From Planctomycetota bacterium (GTDB taxonomy: Bacteria; Planctomycetota; UBA1135; GCA-002686595): DNA of 64,000 nucleotides. The notes below the pieces were generated by a model. It was not told the origin of the DNA, made no database searches, and saw only the letters and a program-made list of their open reading frames with translations. The stretch spans positions 186,001 through 250,000 of the forward strand of contig JADJNY010000007.1 of NCBI GenBank assembly GCA_016714045.1. Direction: 5' to 3'. Below, piece by piece: positions 26,478 to 37,000 of this stretch. Position 1 is the first letter of the stretch. The number at the start of each line of letters is the position of its first letter. Position numbers and translations under genes: made by a program.

Positions 26478-28427
26478 TCAGCTCCCGATCACCCCGCCGC
26501 CCTTCTTCGTGATCGCGATCACCGACGGCCGCGGCGGCACGTCGTCTCGGAAGTCGGGCCAGCGCGTGCTCGGTGTCGAGAACGTCACGCCGTTCGCGCG
26601 GTCTTCCTCGTCGACCTCGCCGGGGTGTTGGATCGACAGGAACAAGGTCGCGTCGTCCGGCGTGAAGCACGGGCCGCAGATCTCCGCTCCGACCGGCGCG
26701 CGGAAGAAGTGCTTCGTCTGCGCCGCCGCGGGACCCTTCGTGTCGCACGCGAAGACGCCGTCGCACAGCTTCGAGTGCATCAGGCCGTCCGTCGCGATCC
26801 AGATCCGTCCCTCTCGGTCGAAGGCGCAGTTGTCGGGGCAGGAGAGCCAGCCGTGCTCGCTCGTGCCCTTCGTGTACTTCGCGTCGGCCTTCTCGTCCTT
26901 CGGGTCGCCGGCGAGGAGGAAGACCTCCCACTTGTACTTCGTCGCTGCGTGGTCGCGGACGCCGTTCGCGTCCTTCGGCGGAGCGAGCTCCAGCACGTGT
27001 CCGTGCCGGTTCTTCTTGCGCGGGTTGGCCGCGTTCGTCTCCTCCTTCTTGCGCTGCGTGTTGTTCGTGAGCAGGACGTAGACCTTCCCGTTCGCCGGGT
27101 TCGTCTCGACGTCCTCCGGCCGGTCCATCGGCGTCGCGCCGACGAGGGTCGCGGCCGTGCGCGCCTCGATCAACACGTCGGCTTGCGACTCGAAGCCGTT
27201 CTCCTTCGTCAAGGGGCCCGAGCCGTGCACGAGCGGGAGCCACTCGAGCGTCTCGTCGTCCGCGAAGCGCGCGACGAAGAGCGTGCCCGCGTCGAGCAGC
27301 GTCCGCGCGCTCGCCGGGTCCTTGGGATCCCACGCCTTCGCGCTGACGAACTTGTAGACGAACTCGAACTCGTCGTCGTCGCCGGAGTAGACGACGACGC
27401 GCCGGTCCTGGTTCAACACGCACGTCGCGGACTCGTGCTTCGCACGGCCGAGCGCGGTGCGCTTCACGGGTTGCGACGTCGGGTCGTACGGGTCGACCTC
27501 GACGACCCAGCCGAAGCGGTTCGCCTCGCGCGGCTCCTCGGCGATCTCAAAGCGGCTCTCGAAGCGGTGCCAGCCGAACTCGAGCTCGCCGCCGACGTCG
27601 TAGCGCGCGTGGTTGCGCGCCTCGCGGGCGTCGTCGGTGCGGCCGTGGAAGTACTTGTTGAAGTTCTCCTCGCCCGAGAGCACGGTGCCCCACGGCGTCG
27701 TCCCGCCGGAGCAGTTGTTCAACGTGCCGAGCACGACGGTCCCGGTCGGATCGTCCTTCGTCTTCATGCGCTCGTGGCCCGCGACGGGACCCGCGATCCG
27801 GATCGGCGTGCGGCCGGTGATGCGGCGGTTGAGCTTCGAGTCGCGCACGACGCTCCAACGTCCGTCCGTGCGCTTCACTTCGACGACGGAGTGGCCGTGC
27901 GCGGCCATCTCGAGCTCGTGCTGCGCGCGCGTCGATTGGTCCCGCTGCGTCGTGTGCGTGAGCCCCGGGACGAGCATGTGCAGCCACGTGTACTCGTGGT
28001 TCGCGAAGAGGAGCCCGTGGTCGGAGCTCGTCGAGCCCTTCGGCAGCGGGAGGTACGCGAGGAAGTCGTTGTTGAACCCGAACTGGCGCTCCTGCGCGGC
28101 CGCGTCCTGCTTCCCGGGCGCGAACTCCGGCGCGCTGGCCGAAAGCGGGTCGCCCCAGCGCACGACGACTTGCACGTCGTAGCCCGGCGCGACCGCGTGG
28201 TCCTTCCCCATCGCGTGCGGGATCTCCGTGAAGCGCAGCGACGACAGCGGCGCGTCGTCCGGCGCGGTGCCCGGCCCCGCGAACGGCGCTCCGCCGTGCA
28301 GCGCGTCGGCGCGCGCCGCGAGACGCACCCCCACGAACGCCGCGGCGCCGTGGAGCAGGGCGCGGCGTGTGAGGTGGCGATCGATCAGCTCGGAGAGCGG
28401 CGTGGAGTTCGTGGGGCGCGGATCCAT
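26478..28427 (-). CDS. PhoX-family (DUF839) exported protein
   Basis: This 649-residue protein belongs to the PhoX/DUF839 family. The N-terminus carries a twin-arginine signal (HLTRRALLHGAAAF), then family segments such as LLFANHEYTW, CSGGTTPWGTVLSGEENF, GWVVEVDPYDP, RTALGRAKHE and the DRPEDVETNP metal-ligand block. LYLSIQHPGE-like FLSIQHPGE and WPDFRDDVPPRPSVIAI close it. PhoX enzymes are calcium- and iron-dependent alkaline phosphatases exported by Tat; many DUF839 relatives have not been tested. The ATG at 28427 immediately precedes the signal. Its start is 150 bases from the divergent sigma-factor fusion gene. Confidence 0.87.
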   Translation of the reverse strand: MDPRPTNSTPLSELIDRHLTRRALLHGAAAFVGVRLAARADALHGGAPFAGPGTAPDDAPLSSLRFTEIPHAMGKDHAVAPGYDVQVVVRWGDPLSASAPEFAPGKQDAAAQERQFGFNNDFLAYLPLPKGSTSSDHGLLFANHEYTWLHMLVPGLTHTTQRDQSTRAQHELEMAAHGHSVVEVKRTDGRWSVVRDSKLNRRITGRTPIRIAGPVAGHERMKTKDDPTGTVVLGTLNNCSGGTTPWGTVLSGEENFNKYFHGRTDDAREARNHARYDVGGELEFGWHRFESRFEIAEEPREANRFGWVVEVDPYDPTSQPVKRTALGRAKHESATCVLNQDRRVVVYSGDDDEFEFVYKFVSAKAWDPKDPASARTLLDAGTLFVARFADDETLEWLPLVHGSGPLTKENGFESQADVLIEARTAATLVGATPMDRPEDVETNPANGKVYVLLTNNTQRKKEETNAANPRKKNRHGHVLELAPPKDANGVRDHAATKYKWEVFLLAGDPKDEKADAKYTKGTSEHGWLSCPDNCAFDREGRIWIATDGLMHSKLCDGVFACDTKGPAAAQTKHFFRAPVGAEICGPCFTPDDATLFLSIQHPGEVDEEDRANGVTFSTPSTRWPDFRDDVPPRPSVIAITKKGGGVIGS

Positions 28428-28577
28428 GGTCGTCGGGGGATGCTAGCGCCCGGCCCGACGCCGGTCTCGGCCTCCTCGGCGAAGTTCCCTGGGGATTCCG
28501 GCTAAGCTCGGGCCTCGGCCGGAATCCTCGGGTGTCGCGCCGCGGACGAGCCGTCCCGCGCGCCCGGAGGACCGACG

Positions 28578-31007
28578 ATGAGCCCGATGTCGACACCGAA
28601 ACGCCGTGTTGCCCTTTCGCCGAGGACCTTCGAGGACCTCGTGCGCTCCCACCACGCCGCGGTCTACCGCTCCGCGCTCCGCATCACGCGGGCGGACGCG
28701 GACGCGCAGGACGTGACCCAAAAGGTGTTCCTCGCGCTGCTCGAAGGGCGGATCGAACTCGCGCCGGCGGCGGAGCCCGGGCGCGTCCTCCGTTGGTGGG
28801 CGGTGCGCATGGCGCTCGCGCATCGGCGCGGCGCCACGCGGGGACGGCGGCACGAGGAGGCGAGCGCGATGGAACGACCCGAACACCGTGAGGACAGGAG
28901 CGTCGAGACGAACGAAGAGCGGCGCGTGCTCCAGCGCCTCGTCGACGCGCTGCCGGAGGAGCTGCGCGTCGCGGTCGAGCTGCGCTTCCGCGAGCAGTGG
29001 ACGCTGGCCGAGGTCGGCGCGGCGCTCGAGCTCAGCGAACCCGGCGTGCACGAGCGGCTGCGGCGCGCGCTGGAGCGGCTGCGGCACGACCTCGTGCGCC
29101 TGGGCTTCGGAGCCTTCGCTGCGAACCTGGAGCTGGAGCTCGCGCGCGATCCAGCCGTCGTCATCCCCGCGGGACTCGCGGAGGGGCTCCTCGCGCGCGT
29201 GTCGGCGCAGTCCGGGGCCGCGGCGTGGCCCGCGTTCGCCGTCGGCGCGGCCGTGCTCGTCACGATCGCGATGGTCGCGTTCGTGCTCGCGACGGCGACT
29301 CCGGAGTCGCCGACCGTCGGCGCCGCGGAGGTGCGCAGCGAGCGAGCCGACGCGGCGGCGGTCGCGGTGGACGGACGCGCAGCGCTCGCGGATACGACGA
29401 CGGACGCGCGCGTGCCCGCGTCGACGCGGATCGCGTCGCCCACCCCGCACGCTGCGGCCACGGAGCCCGCGCTCGAGGCCGCGGCGGAGACGCGCGCCCG
29501 CATCCTCGGGAGCGTCGTCGACGAACTCGGCGCCCCGGTCGGCGGAGTGCGGGTGCTCGCCGCGCCTTCGGGCAAGGGCTTCCCATGGCTCGAGGAGAGC
29601 GGAACCGCGACGACGCGCCCCGATGGAGCGTTCGAGCTCGACGTCGTGCTGAAGAGCGCCCGAGGCACGCTCGAGGTCGCTGTCGGGGGCGACACGCACG
29701 TGCTGCGCGAGCGGCCCGTCGTGCGCGTCTCCGCGGGGGAGACCGTGCGGCTCGCCGCGCTCGTCGTCGAACGCGTCGCGACGGATCCGCCCGGCGAGTT
29801 CGTGCTCGCGCTGCGCGTCGTCGATCCGGCGGGCGCGCCGCTCGCCGGCCTCCCGACGCGCCTCTTTCGCCGCGGAAAGAACGCGTTCGGCAACGTCGGC
29901 GAGGTGTGGGAAGCCGGCGGGCTCACCGGGCCCGACGGCACGATCGAACTCGCGGGGACGACGCTCGGGACGAAGCTCGTCGTGCTCGACGCGCGGGATC
30001 AGGGCTGGCGGCTCGCGCGCGAGCGCGTGACGATCGCAGCACCCGGCCGCACGGAGCACGTCCTGCGCGCCGAGCGCGGCGGCGTGATCGCCGGACGCCT
30101 CGTCGACCTCGTCGGCGCGCCGGCGGCCGGCATCACCCTGTGGGCACGGCCGGCTTCCGACCGTGCCGACATCCTCGCGCAGGTCGACTCGGGCGCGGAC
30201 GGCCGCTTCGAGCTCGTCGGGCTCGACCCCGAGCTCGTCCGCGTGCACGTCGACGGCGGCGGCTTCTCGCCGGCGGAGTTCGAGCTCGAGCCGTCGCGCA
30301 CCGACGTGCTCGTGCAGCTGAAGCTCTCGACGGACGCGCGCGACGTCGGAGACCACATGGCGGAGCTGCACGGTCGGATCGTGGGCGCAGCGGGCGGCGC
30401 GCCCGTGCTCGTGTCCTTCGACGCGGTCGACGTCGTGCGAGTCGAGAGCGCGACGCGCGCGGAATTCCTGGCGCGCGAAGCGGCCGGCCTGCTCGTCGAG
30501 CGGCCCGTGCAGACGATGGTGTCGGGCGACTGGAGTCCGCCGCCGCCCGCGAGCGAGTTCCATCGCACCGGCCTCGGCGCGGGACGCTGGGTGGTCGTTG
30601 CGCGCGTCGCGGGCTTCGCGCCCTCCTTCGCCGGGCCGTTCGAACTCGGCGCGCGGACCGTGCGCGCGGACGTGGAGCTCGCGCTCGCGCCGCTCGTGCA
30701 CGTGACGGGGCGCGTGCTCGACGCGCGCGGAGCGCCGGTCGCGGGCGCGCTCGTCGTGCTCGGGCACGCGAACGAAACGGAACTCGCGGAGCGCGACCGC
30801 GAGGTCCTGCGCACGGAGGGCCAGCCGCGCTTCTGGTACGACGCGCACCGCACGGACGCCGAAGGACGGTTCCGCGCGGACGCGACCACCGGCATCGGCT
30901 TGCGACTGCACGCGTTCCACGCGCGCTTCCTCCCGACGGCGAGCGCGGTCCACACGGTGGGGGACGCGGGCCTCGAGGTCGAGCTCCACCTCGGCGCGCC
31001 GCGCTAG
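28578..31007 (+). CDS. Membrane-tethered ECF-type sigma factor with carboxypeptidase-regulatory-like extracytoplasmic domains
   Basis: This 809-residue protein joins three modules in one continuous frame. Residues of about 18-85 form sigma region 2 (FEDLVRSHHAAVYRSALR, DAQDVTQKVFLALL). Residues of about 116-172 form region 4, with the helix-turn-helix TLAEVGAALELSEPGVHERL. A hydrophobic helix follows at about 217-240. The remaining 570 residues hold several carboxypeptidase-regulatory-like (CNA-B-type) beta sandwiches, for example GSVVDELGAPVGGVRV, GRLVDLVGAPAAGITL and GRVLDARGAPVAGALVVLG. The start has a good Shine-Dalgarno (GGAGG, 8 bases upstream). Third-codon-position bias is even across the junctions, so this is not a frame error. 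A signal-responsive, membrane-anchored sigma factor is inferred. Confidence 0.82.
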   Translation: MSPMSTPKRRVALSPRTFEDLVRSHHAAVYRSALRITRADADAQDVTQKVFLALLEGRIELAPAAEPGRVLRWWAVRMALAHRRGATRGRRHEEASAMERPEHREDRSVETNEERRVLQRLVDALPEELRVAVELRFREQWTLAEVGAALELSEPGVHERLRRALERLRHDLVRLGFGAFAANLELELARDPAVVIPAGLAEGLLARVSAQSGAAAWPAFAVGAAVLVTIAMVAFVLATATPESPTVGAAEVRSERADAAAVAVDGRAALADTTTDARVPASTRIASPTPHAAATEPALEAAAETRARILGSVVDELGAPVGGVRVLAAPSGKGFPWLEESGTATTRPDGAFELDVVLKSARGTLEVAVGGDTHVLRERPVVRVSAGETVRLAALVVERVATDPPGEFVLALRVVDPAGAPLAGLPTRLFRRGKNAFGNVGEVWEAGGLTGPDGTIELAGTTLGTKLVVLDARDQGWRLARERVTIAAPGRTEHVLRAERGGVIAGRLVDLVGAPAAGITLWARPASDRADILAQVDSGADGRFELVGLDPELVRVHVDGGGFSPAEFELEPSRTDVLVQLKLSTDARDVGDHMAELHGRIVGAAGGAPVLVSFDAVDVVRVESATRAEFLAREAAGLLVERPVQTMVSGDWSPPPPASEFHRTGLGAGRWVVVARVAGFAPSFAGPFELGARTVRADVELALAPLVHVTGRVLDARGAPVAGALVVLGHANETELAERDREVLRTEGQPRFWYDAHRTDAEGRFRADATTGIGLRLHAFHARFLPTASAVHTVGDAGLEVELHLGAPR

Positions 31008-31022
31008 CGCGCCCGGTGCGCG

Positions 31023-33104
31023 TCACTGCGCGCGCAGCAGCACGCGCACCGTGCGCGTCTCACCTGCGCGCAGCACGACGAGCTCCTCGGCCGGCGCAAA
31101 GCCCTCGGCGCGGACGTGCAGGACGTACTCGCCCGGCGCGACGACGCCCGCGGCCGTCGCGCGGCGGCCGGGGAGCAGCGTGCTCGATGCGCCGTGCTGC
31201 AGCGGATCCGCGTCGTCCGCTTCGAACACGAGCGCGCGCGGCGTCGAGCCCGCCGGTGCGCGCGCCGCGAGCGTCACGATCGCGCCGCGCGCTTCCGCGT
31301 GGAGGCGGCGCGCCTTCTCGCGTTCGTCCGGGTGGGCGCGGGGATCGGCGCGGAACTCGAAGTCCGCGGGCGGCGGCCCGTCGAGCGCGAGGTCGAGCTC
31401 GATCCGCGCGCCCTGGACGAGCGGGACGACGATGTCCGTTGTGCGCCCCGACTCGATCGCGACGACCTCGCCCGCGCGAGCGGGGAGGAACGCATGCAGG
31501 GCGTCCGAAGCGCCGCGCGGATCGACGTCGACGCGGTAGCGGCCGGGCGGCAAGCCGTCGAGCACGCCGTCGGGGCTCGGCGCGCGCTCGGTGCACGCGT
31601 CGAGCGGATCGCCGGTCAGCGCGGAGACGAGGCTCACGCGCACGGTCGGCGTCTCCAGCCCCGCGGCGAGCTGGAACGCGATGCGCAACGCACCCGGCGC
31701 GCGCTCGGCGAGCACGAGCGTGCGCTCGCCCGCGTACTCGCCCGGCGCGAGGTGCACGAGGTCCTCGGCGACGCGACCGCGCGCCTCGGCGCGCAGCGCG
31801 TAGCTCGTTTCGGGCTCGACGTCGAACGCGGCGAGCCCGTGGGGCGCGCGCGGCGTGCGCCACTCGGTCGACACCGGCGCGAGGTCGTCGTCGCCGCCGC
31901 CGGCTCCCGCGAGGCGCGAGCACGCGACCTTCGCGTCGAGCACGGGCGTGCCCTCGGCGTCGACGACGCGCACGGCGACCCGCGCGCTCGCCAGCACGAG
32001 CCGCACGTCCGTCGCGGGCGTCGCGCGCACGGCCGCCGCCGGCTCGAGGCGCGCGCGCGCGCCGGGCGCGACGAGCGCATAGTTCCCGGGCACGAGCCCC
32101 GTGGCGCGGAAGCGGCCGGTCTCGTCCGTGAAGGTGCGCGTGAACGCGAGCCCGTCGCCGCGCTCGCGTTCGGTGAGCGTCGTCGCGGCGATGCGCGGCG
32201 CGTCGCGCTCGCCCGCGAGCTCCGCGGGCACGGCCCAGAGCTCGAGCGCCGTCGCCGGGTGGCCGTCGGGATGGAGCACCACGCCCTCGAGCACGCCGCT
32301 CCCGCGCAGCACGAGGTCGCCCAGGTCGCGATCGCCGTGCACCCCGAGTTCGAGCGGCGCGCGCTCCGCCGTGCCCTCGTTCTCGAGCCGGACGCGGAGC
32401 GCGCACGTGCCCTCGGACGTGAAGCCGAGGCGGAAGCGTCCGTCGGCGCCCGTGCGCGCGCTCGCGGCGGGCCGTTCGATCTCCGCGCCAGCGCGCAGGC
32501 TGGGCGTCCACAAGACGACCTCGGCGCCCGCGCGCGCAGTTCCGCGCGCGTCGACGACGCGTCCCGTCAGGTCCTGTCCGGGATCGAGCTGGAGTTCGAT
32601 CGTCAGCGGTCGCCCGGCCGCGCGCGCGAGCAGGTCGGCGAGCCCGCGTGCGTCGCGCTTCGACTGGAAGCCCGACGCGCGGACGTCGAACTCGATGCGC
32701 GCGAGCGCGTCCGCGGCCGCGGGGTCCGCCGCGAGGTCGGCGCGAAGGGCGAACCGGCCCGTGGCGTTCGCGCGCGCGCGACCGGCCTCGCGGCGTTCGG
32801 CGCCGAGCACGATCGTCGCGACGACCTCCGCCCCCGGAACGGCGGCGTCGCGCGCCGTGCGCACGCGACCGAGGAGGCCCGGGCCGTCGAGCTCGGGCAC
32901 GACGTCCGCGATCGCGGCGCTCGGATCGGTGGTCGGGCGCGGGTCGGTGGGCCCGGAGGGCTCCGGCTGCGGGCGGACGTTCGTCGGACCCGTGGAGCGC
33001 GGGTCGGGCGCGGGCGTCGGGTCGAGGCCGAGCACGACCCACGCGACGATGCCGACCAAGGCCAGCGCGGCGGCGACGATCCAGGTCTGCTTGCGTTGGC
33101 GCAT
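31023..33104 (-). CDS. Membrane-anchored protein with repeated carboxypeptidase-regulatory-like domains
   Basis: This 693-residue protein has one N-terminal membrane helix (WIVAAALALVGIVAWVVLGL) and a Pro/Thr-rich spacer. The rest is made of carboxypeptidase-regulatory-like beta sandwiches, such as LLGRVRTARDAAVPGAEVV, LTGRVVDARGTARAGAEVV, LEGVVLHPDGHPATALELW and VAVRVVDAEGTPVLDAKV. No catalytic motif is visible. The layout mirrors the extracytoplasmic half of the convergent sigma-factor fusion, whose stop lies 15 bases away. It may be a structural partner or a relative lacking the sigma part. The start ATG at 33104 immediately precedes the helix. Confidence 0.75.
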   Translation of the reverse strand: MRQRKQTWIVAAALALVGIVAWVVLGLDPTPAPDPRSTGPTNVRPQPEPSGPTDPRPTTDPSAAIADVVPELDGPGLLGRVRTARDAAVPGAEVVATIVLGAERREAGRARANATGRFALRADLAADPAAADALARIEFDVRASGFQSKRDARGLADLLARAAGRPLTIELQLDPGQDLTGRVVDARGTARAGAEVVLWTPSLRAGAEIERPAASARTGADGRFRLGFTSEGTCALRVRLENEGTAERAPLELGVHGDRDLGDLVLRGSGVLEGVVLHPDGHPATALELWAVPAELAGERDAPRIAATTLTERERGDGLAFTRTFTDETGRFRATGLVPGNYALVAPGARARLEPAAAVRATPATDVRLVLASARVAVRVVDAEGTPVLDAKVACSRLAGAGGGDDDLAPVSTEWRTPRAPHGLAAFDVEPETSYALRAEARGRVAEDLVHLAPGEYAGERTLVLAERAPGALRIAFQLAAGLETPTVRVSLVSALTGDPLDACTERAPSPDGVLDGLPPGRYRVDVDPRGASDALHAFLPARAGEVVAIESGRTTDIVVPLVQGARIELDLALDGPPPADFEFRADPRAHPDEREKARRLHAEARGAIVTLAARAPAGSTPRALVFEADDADPLQHGASSTLLPGRRATAAGVVAPGEYVLHVRAEGFAPAEELVVLRAGETRTVRVLLRAQ

Positions 33105-33174
33105 GGGACGTCGAGCTACGGCGAGCCGGACGGGGAGTTGATCGGATCCCGCGCCGGTCGCGCTGGAAAGAACT

Positions 33175-34029
33175 TCAAGGACGCCCGTCGCGCGCCGCGG
33201 CGAGGCGCGCCGCGACGAGGGGCGCCAGGCGTTCGACTTCGGCCCCGCGCACCTGGGCTCCGGCCTCCGGCGCATACTCGACGGACACGCCGAGCCGCGC
33301 CGCGAGCACGTCCGCGGCGCGCCGTTGGACGGCTTCGAGCTCGGCCGCCTCGAGCGCGGGCGCCGGCTGGGGCGCGGTCGCTCCGAGGCGCAGGGCGTCG
33401 AGCAGGATCGGCAGCGCCTCGTCGCGCCCGAGGAGCGCCGCGCTCGCCGCACACTCGACGCGCACGGAGAGGCGCGGGTGGCTCTCCTTGCCGCGGGCCA
33501 GCGCGAGGAGGCGCGCCGACGCGTTCGCGACGCCGCTCTCCGCGCCGAGCGCGCGCGCAGCGACGAGGCTCGCGGCGTCGTCGGGGTTCGCGCGGCGTTC
33601 CTCGAGCAGCGCGAGGAGCAGCGCGAGCCCGCGCGGGTCGCGCGCGCGGGCGAGCACGAGCGCGGCCCGCGCCGGAGCGTCCGCCGGTGCGCGCAGCGCA
33701 GCGGCGAGCCGGGCGAGGTCCTGAGGCCCGATCGCGCGCGCTTCGCCGGCCGGCGTCCACCGAACGAGCTCGCGCTCGAACTCCTGGGTGCGCAGGGACG
33801 CGAAGTCGGCGGGGAGCTCGAGCGCCGGAGCCGCGGGTGCTTCCGCGCGCGCTTGCGACGTACGAGCGACCGACGCGTCCGGCGCGCGGACGGCCTCGGG
33901 CTCGGCGGGCGGTGGGGCCGGTGTCGGGCGAGGTGCAGCGCACGCGGAGAGCGCGGCGCAGAGGCACCCGAGCGCGAAGCGCGCCCGGGCGGCGGCGTCC
34001 TGGCGACGAAAACGCGGGGGCACAAGCAT
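33175..34029 (-). CDS. Lipoprotein with HEAT-like repeats
   Basis: This 284-residue protein has an N-terminal signal with a lipobox (ALSACAAP), so a lipid-anchored periplasmic protein is likely. An Ala/Pro-rich spacer follows. The body consists of Ala/Leu-rich helices in HEAT-like arrangement (ALVLARARDPRGLALLLALL, then VECAASAALLGRDEALPILL). No enzymatic motif is visible. It lies in a same-strand run with the DUF4388/PEGA gene upstream (46 bases) and the carboxypeptidase-regulatory-like gene downstream (70 bases), so these may form one transcription unit. Confidence 0.68.
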   Translation of the reverse strand: MLVPPRFRRQDAAARARFALGCLCAALSACAAPRPTPAPPPAEPEAVRAPDASVARTSQARAEAPAAPALELPADFASLRTQEFERELVRWTPAGEARAIGPQDLARLAAALRAPADAPARAALVLARARDPRGLALLLALLEERRANPDDAASLVAARALGAESGVANASARLLALARGKESHPRLSVRVECAASAALLGRDEALPILLDALRLGATAPQPAPALEAAELEAVQRRAADVLAARLGVSVEYAPEAGAQVRGAEVERLAPLVAARLAAARDGRP

Positions 34030-34075
34030 GGCGCGGGAGCCTAGCTCGCGCGCCGCGTGCGCGCCACGTCGCGGG

Positions 34076-37000
34076 TCAGGGGCGGAACGCGCGGAGGCCG
34101 GCGTCGTCGGCGATCCAGACGCGCGGACGCGCCGCGTCGGGCGACGCGTCGTCCCAGGCCACGAAGGACCATTCTCCGCGGCGTTGCACGGCGAAGAGCG
34201 GCGTCGACTTGCCCTGCTCCTGCAGGAGGTAGTTCGCGCCGTCGACGACGAGCGTGTAGCGGCCGTCCGGCGACGAGAGACGCGTCCCTGCGTCGGTGCG
34301 ACGGCGCAACACGTTCGCTCCGCGGACGCCGAAGGAGCCCGCGAGCGTGAGCGCGCGCTCGACGTCCTCGTGCCCGGGGCCGAGGTCGCGGGCGGACGTG
34401 ATCTTGGGGCGGACGTTCGAGCGCCACACGGCGAGCGATCCGTCGCGCAGGCGCGCGACGAGCGCGTCGTTCGTGGCGATGGGGCCTTCGAGCGGCGGCG
34501 CCGGCAGGGCGTGCGGGCCCTCGAGCGCGCCCGTCGCGAGCGCGATGGTCCAGGCTTCGCCGTCCTCCGTCACGAGCAGGACGAGCTCGTCGCCGAGCGG
34601 CAGGGCGAGCGGCGTGCGCGCGATCCCGCCGAGCGAGCCGAGCTTCTTTGTCCAGGCGACCTTGCCGTCGGCGCCGACGAGCGCGACGTTTCCGGCGCGA
34701 TCGCAGACGAGCGTCCGGTCGCCGAACGGAGCCGGGAGCGCTTCGACGCGGGCCCCGGACTCCCACGCCGCGTCGGAATGGCGCGACAGCCAGACGAAGT
34801 GATCGCGCGGACCTTCGACGCGCACGGTCTGCGTCTCGAATCCCGCGAGCTCGACGACGACGTCGAAGCGCTCGCCCGAGGCGGTCTCGTACTGGTAGGG
34901 CGTCTTCTGCGGCACGCCGTCCTTCGCTCGGGCCGTCGCGCCCGGCGGGAAGGTCTCGAGGCGCCAAGGCAGGGGCCACGCGCGCGGGTCGTCGACGCCG
35001 CCCTCGAGGACCTTCAGCGCCTCGTCGTGCTTGCCCGCGAGGGCCAGCGCGCGTGCGTTCGCGACGGCGCCGCCCTTCTCGGCGACGGTGTCCATTTCCT
35101 TCTTGAGCAGGCCCGCGAGCTTGTTCGTGTCGTCGCTCGCGACGAGCTTCTGGTAGGCCTCGAGCGAGCGCGCGTAGTCGCCGGCCTGGGCGTGCGCGCG
35201 CGCCGTGGCGAGGAGCATGTCCTGGCGCTCCAGGTTCTCCTTGCGCAGCCGCTCGGTGCGCGCGGCGACGCGCTGCGTGTCGCGCTCGCGCACCTTCTTC
35301 TCGATCGCGCCGAGGCGCGTCCCGAATTCGCGCGATTCGACGCTGCTCGCGTTCTTCTCTTCGAGGACGGTGCGCAACGCCGCGATCTGCGCGACGAGCT
35401 TCTCCTCGGCTTGGAGCTGCGCGACCTCGTCGAGCACCTGCTCGCCGAGCGCCTTCAAACCGTTGTCGAGGCGCGCAGAGAGGCCGTTGTACAGGTCGGA
35501 AACGAGCGGGAGCGGCTCTTCGCCCGCCGTGAGGCGCGGCGGGGCGGGCAGTTCGAGCGCGCGGGCCAGGCCCAGTCGCTCCTCGCCGATCGTGCACTCG
35601 AGCTGCGCCTCGCGGTAGCGGTCCGTCCACGCGGTGCGCGCGGCGTTGTCCTCCGACTTGCAGCGCTCGAGGAGCGTGGCGCGCAGCTCACGCACGCGCG
35701 AGCTCATGTCCTCACCGGGGAAGGCCTCGTCGAGCATGCGGAGCGCCACGTGCGGCTCGGACATGTGCGAGGTGATCTCGGCGATGCGCTGCTCGGTCTC
35801 GCGGCTCGACTGGAACGTGACGACCGCGCCGACGGACAGCGAGACGATCACGGCCAGCGTGACGAGCGTGTTCTTCTTCGTGATCGTGCGCTGGACGACC
35901 TGCGTGCGCGCGCGGGAGAGCAGACGTCGCGCTTCGCGCTGGGTGGCGTCGAGCTCGAGCACGCGCCGCAGCGGATCGACGGCGAGCTCGGGCTTGCCCT
36001 GCTCGATCAACGTCCCCGCGGCGTCGACGACCCACGGCACGCCCTCGTCGGTGAGGCGCGCGGCGAGGAGCCCGAGGCCGATCTCGAGCCGCTGCTCGAT
36101 GCTCTCGGGGTTGCGGCCGGCTGCGACGCGCCAAAGCGCGGCGGCGCGCAGTGCTGAGCCTTCCTGCTGGAAGGCGCGCGCGACGGAGAGGATGTCCTTG
36201 AGCGCCGGAACGTGCGGGTCCTGGGAGCCGCGGATCTGGGAGAAGAGCAGGTTGACCGCGGCGAGGCGGTCCCCCTGGTGGTTCTTCAGGAACTCCGTCC
36301 AGTACTCGGCCGAGGCAAGCGGCAGCCCCTGCGTGACGTCGAGCCGGCGCAGCAGCGTGCGCGCTTCCGCCTTGGGCAGGTCGCGCAGCACGGCCTGGAG
36401 GCGATTCGCCTGCCATTCATTGGTCAGGCTGCCGAGCTGCGGCTCGTCGATGGGGCCGGGCGGCGAGAGTTCGATCCAGCCGCGGAGGCGCACTGCGGCG
36501 CGGGCGGAGTTGCCGTCGACGGACTCGCGCAGGGCGAGGTCGAAGAGCTCCTCTGGACGCGGCGCGCGCACGAGCCCGTTCACGAGCGCGACGGAGGCGA
36601 GGTTGCGCAGCTGGCGCAACGGCCACGCGAGGCGGTCGCTGACCTCGAGCAGCGTCGACCGTCCGTCGAGCTCCTCGAACATGCGGACGAGGTCGTTCCC
36701 CTGTGGAGCGCCACCTTCGGGGACCACGACCGCGTGGTCGGGCAAGCGGAACTGAATGTTCGCGCTCGCGAGCTCGTCCTTGAGGCGCGCGTACTCGAGC
36801 AGCAGGCCTTCGACGGAGAGCGGCGTGCAGAAGACCGCGTCGCGGCGCGGACCGGGGCGTTGCGTGCCGGGCTCGGCGCTCGAAATGGCCGGCGTCTCCG
36901 CCGGCTTCTGCGGCACGGGGCCGGGCAGGAAGCGGAAGTGCACCTGCTCGGAGTCGAGCAGCGTGAACAACGTCTCGATGCGGTGCGCGCGCGCGATGTC

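Noticed and set aside
26441..26484. Hairpin between the P-loop kinase and the PhoX-like gene
   Set aside because: A 7-bp stem (CTGAGGC with GCCTCAG) exists, but the loop is long and both arms overlap coding ends, so it was not called as a terminator.
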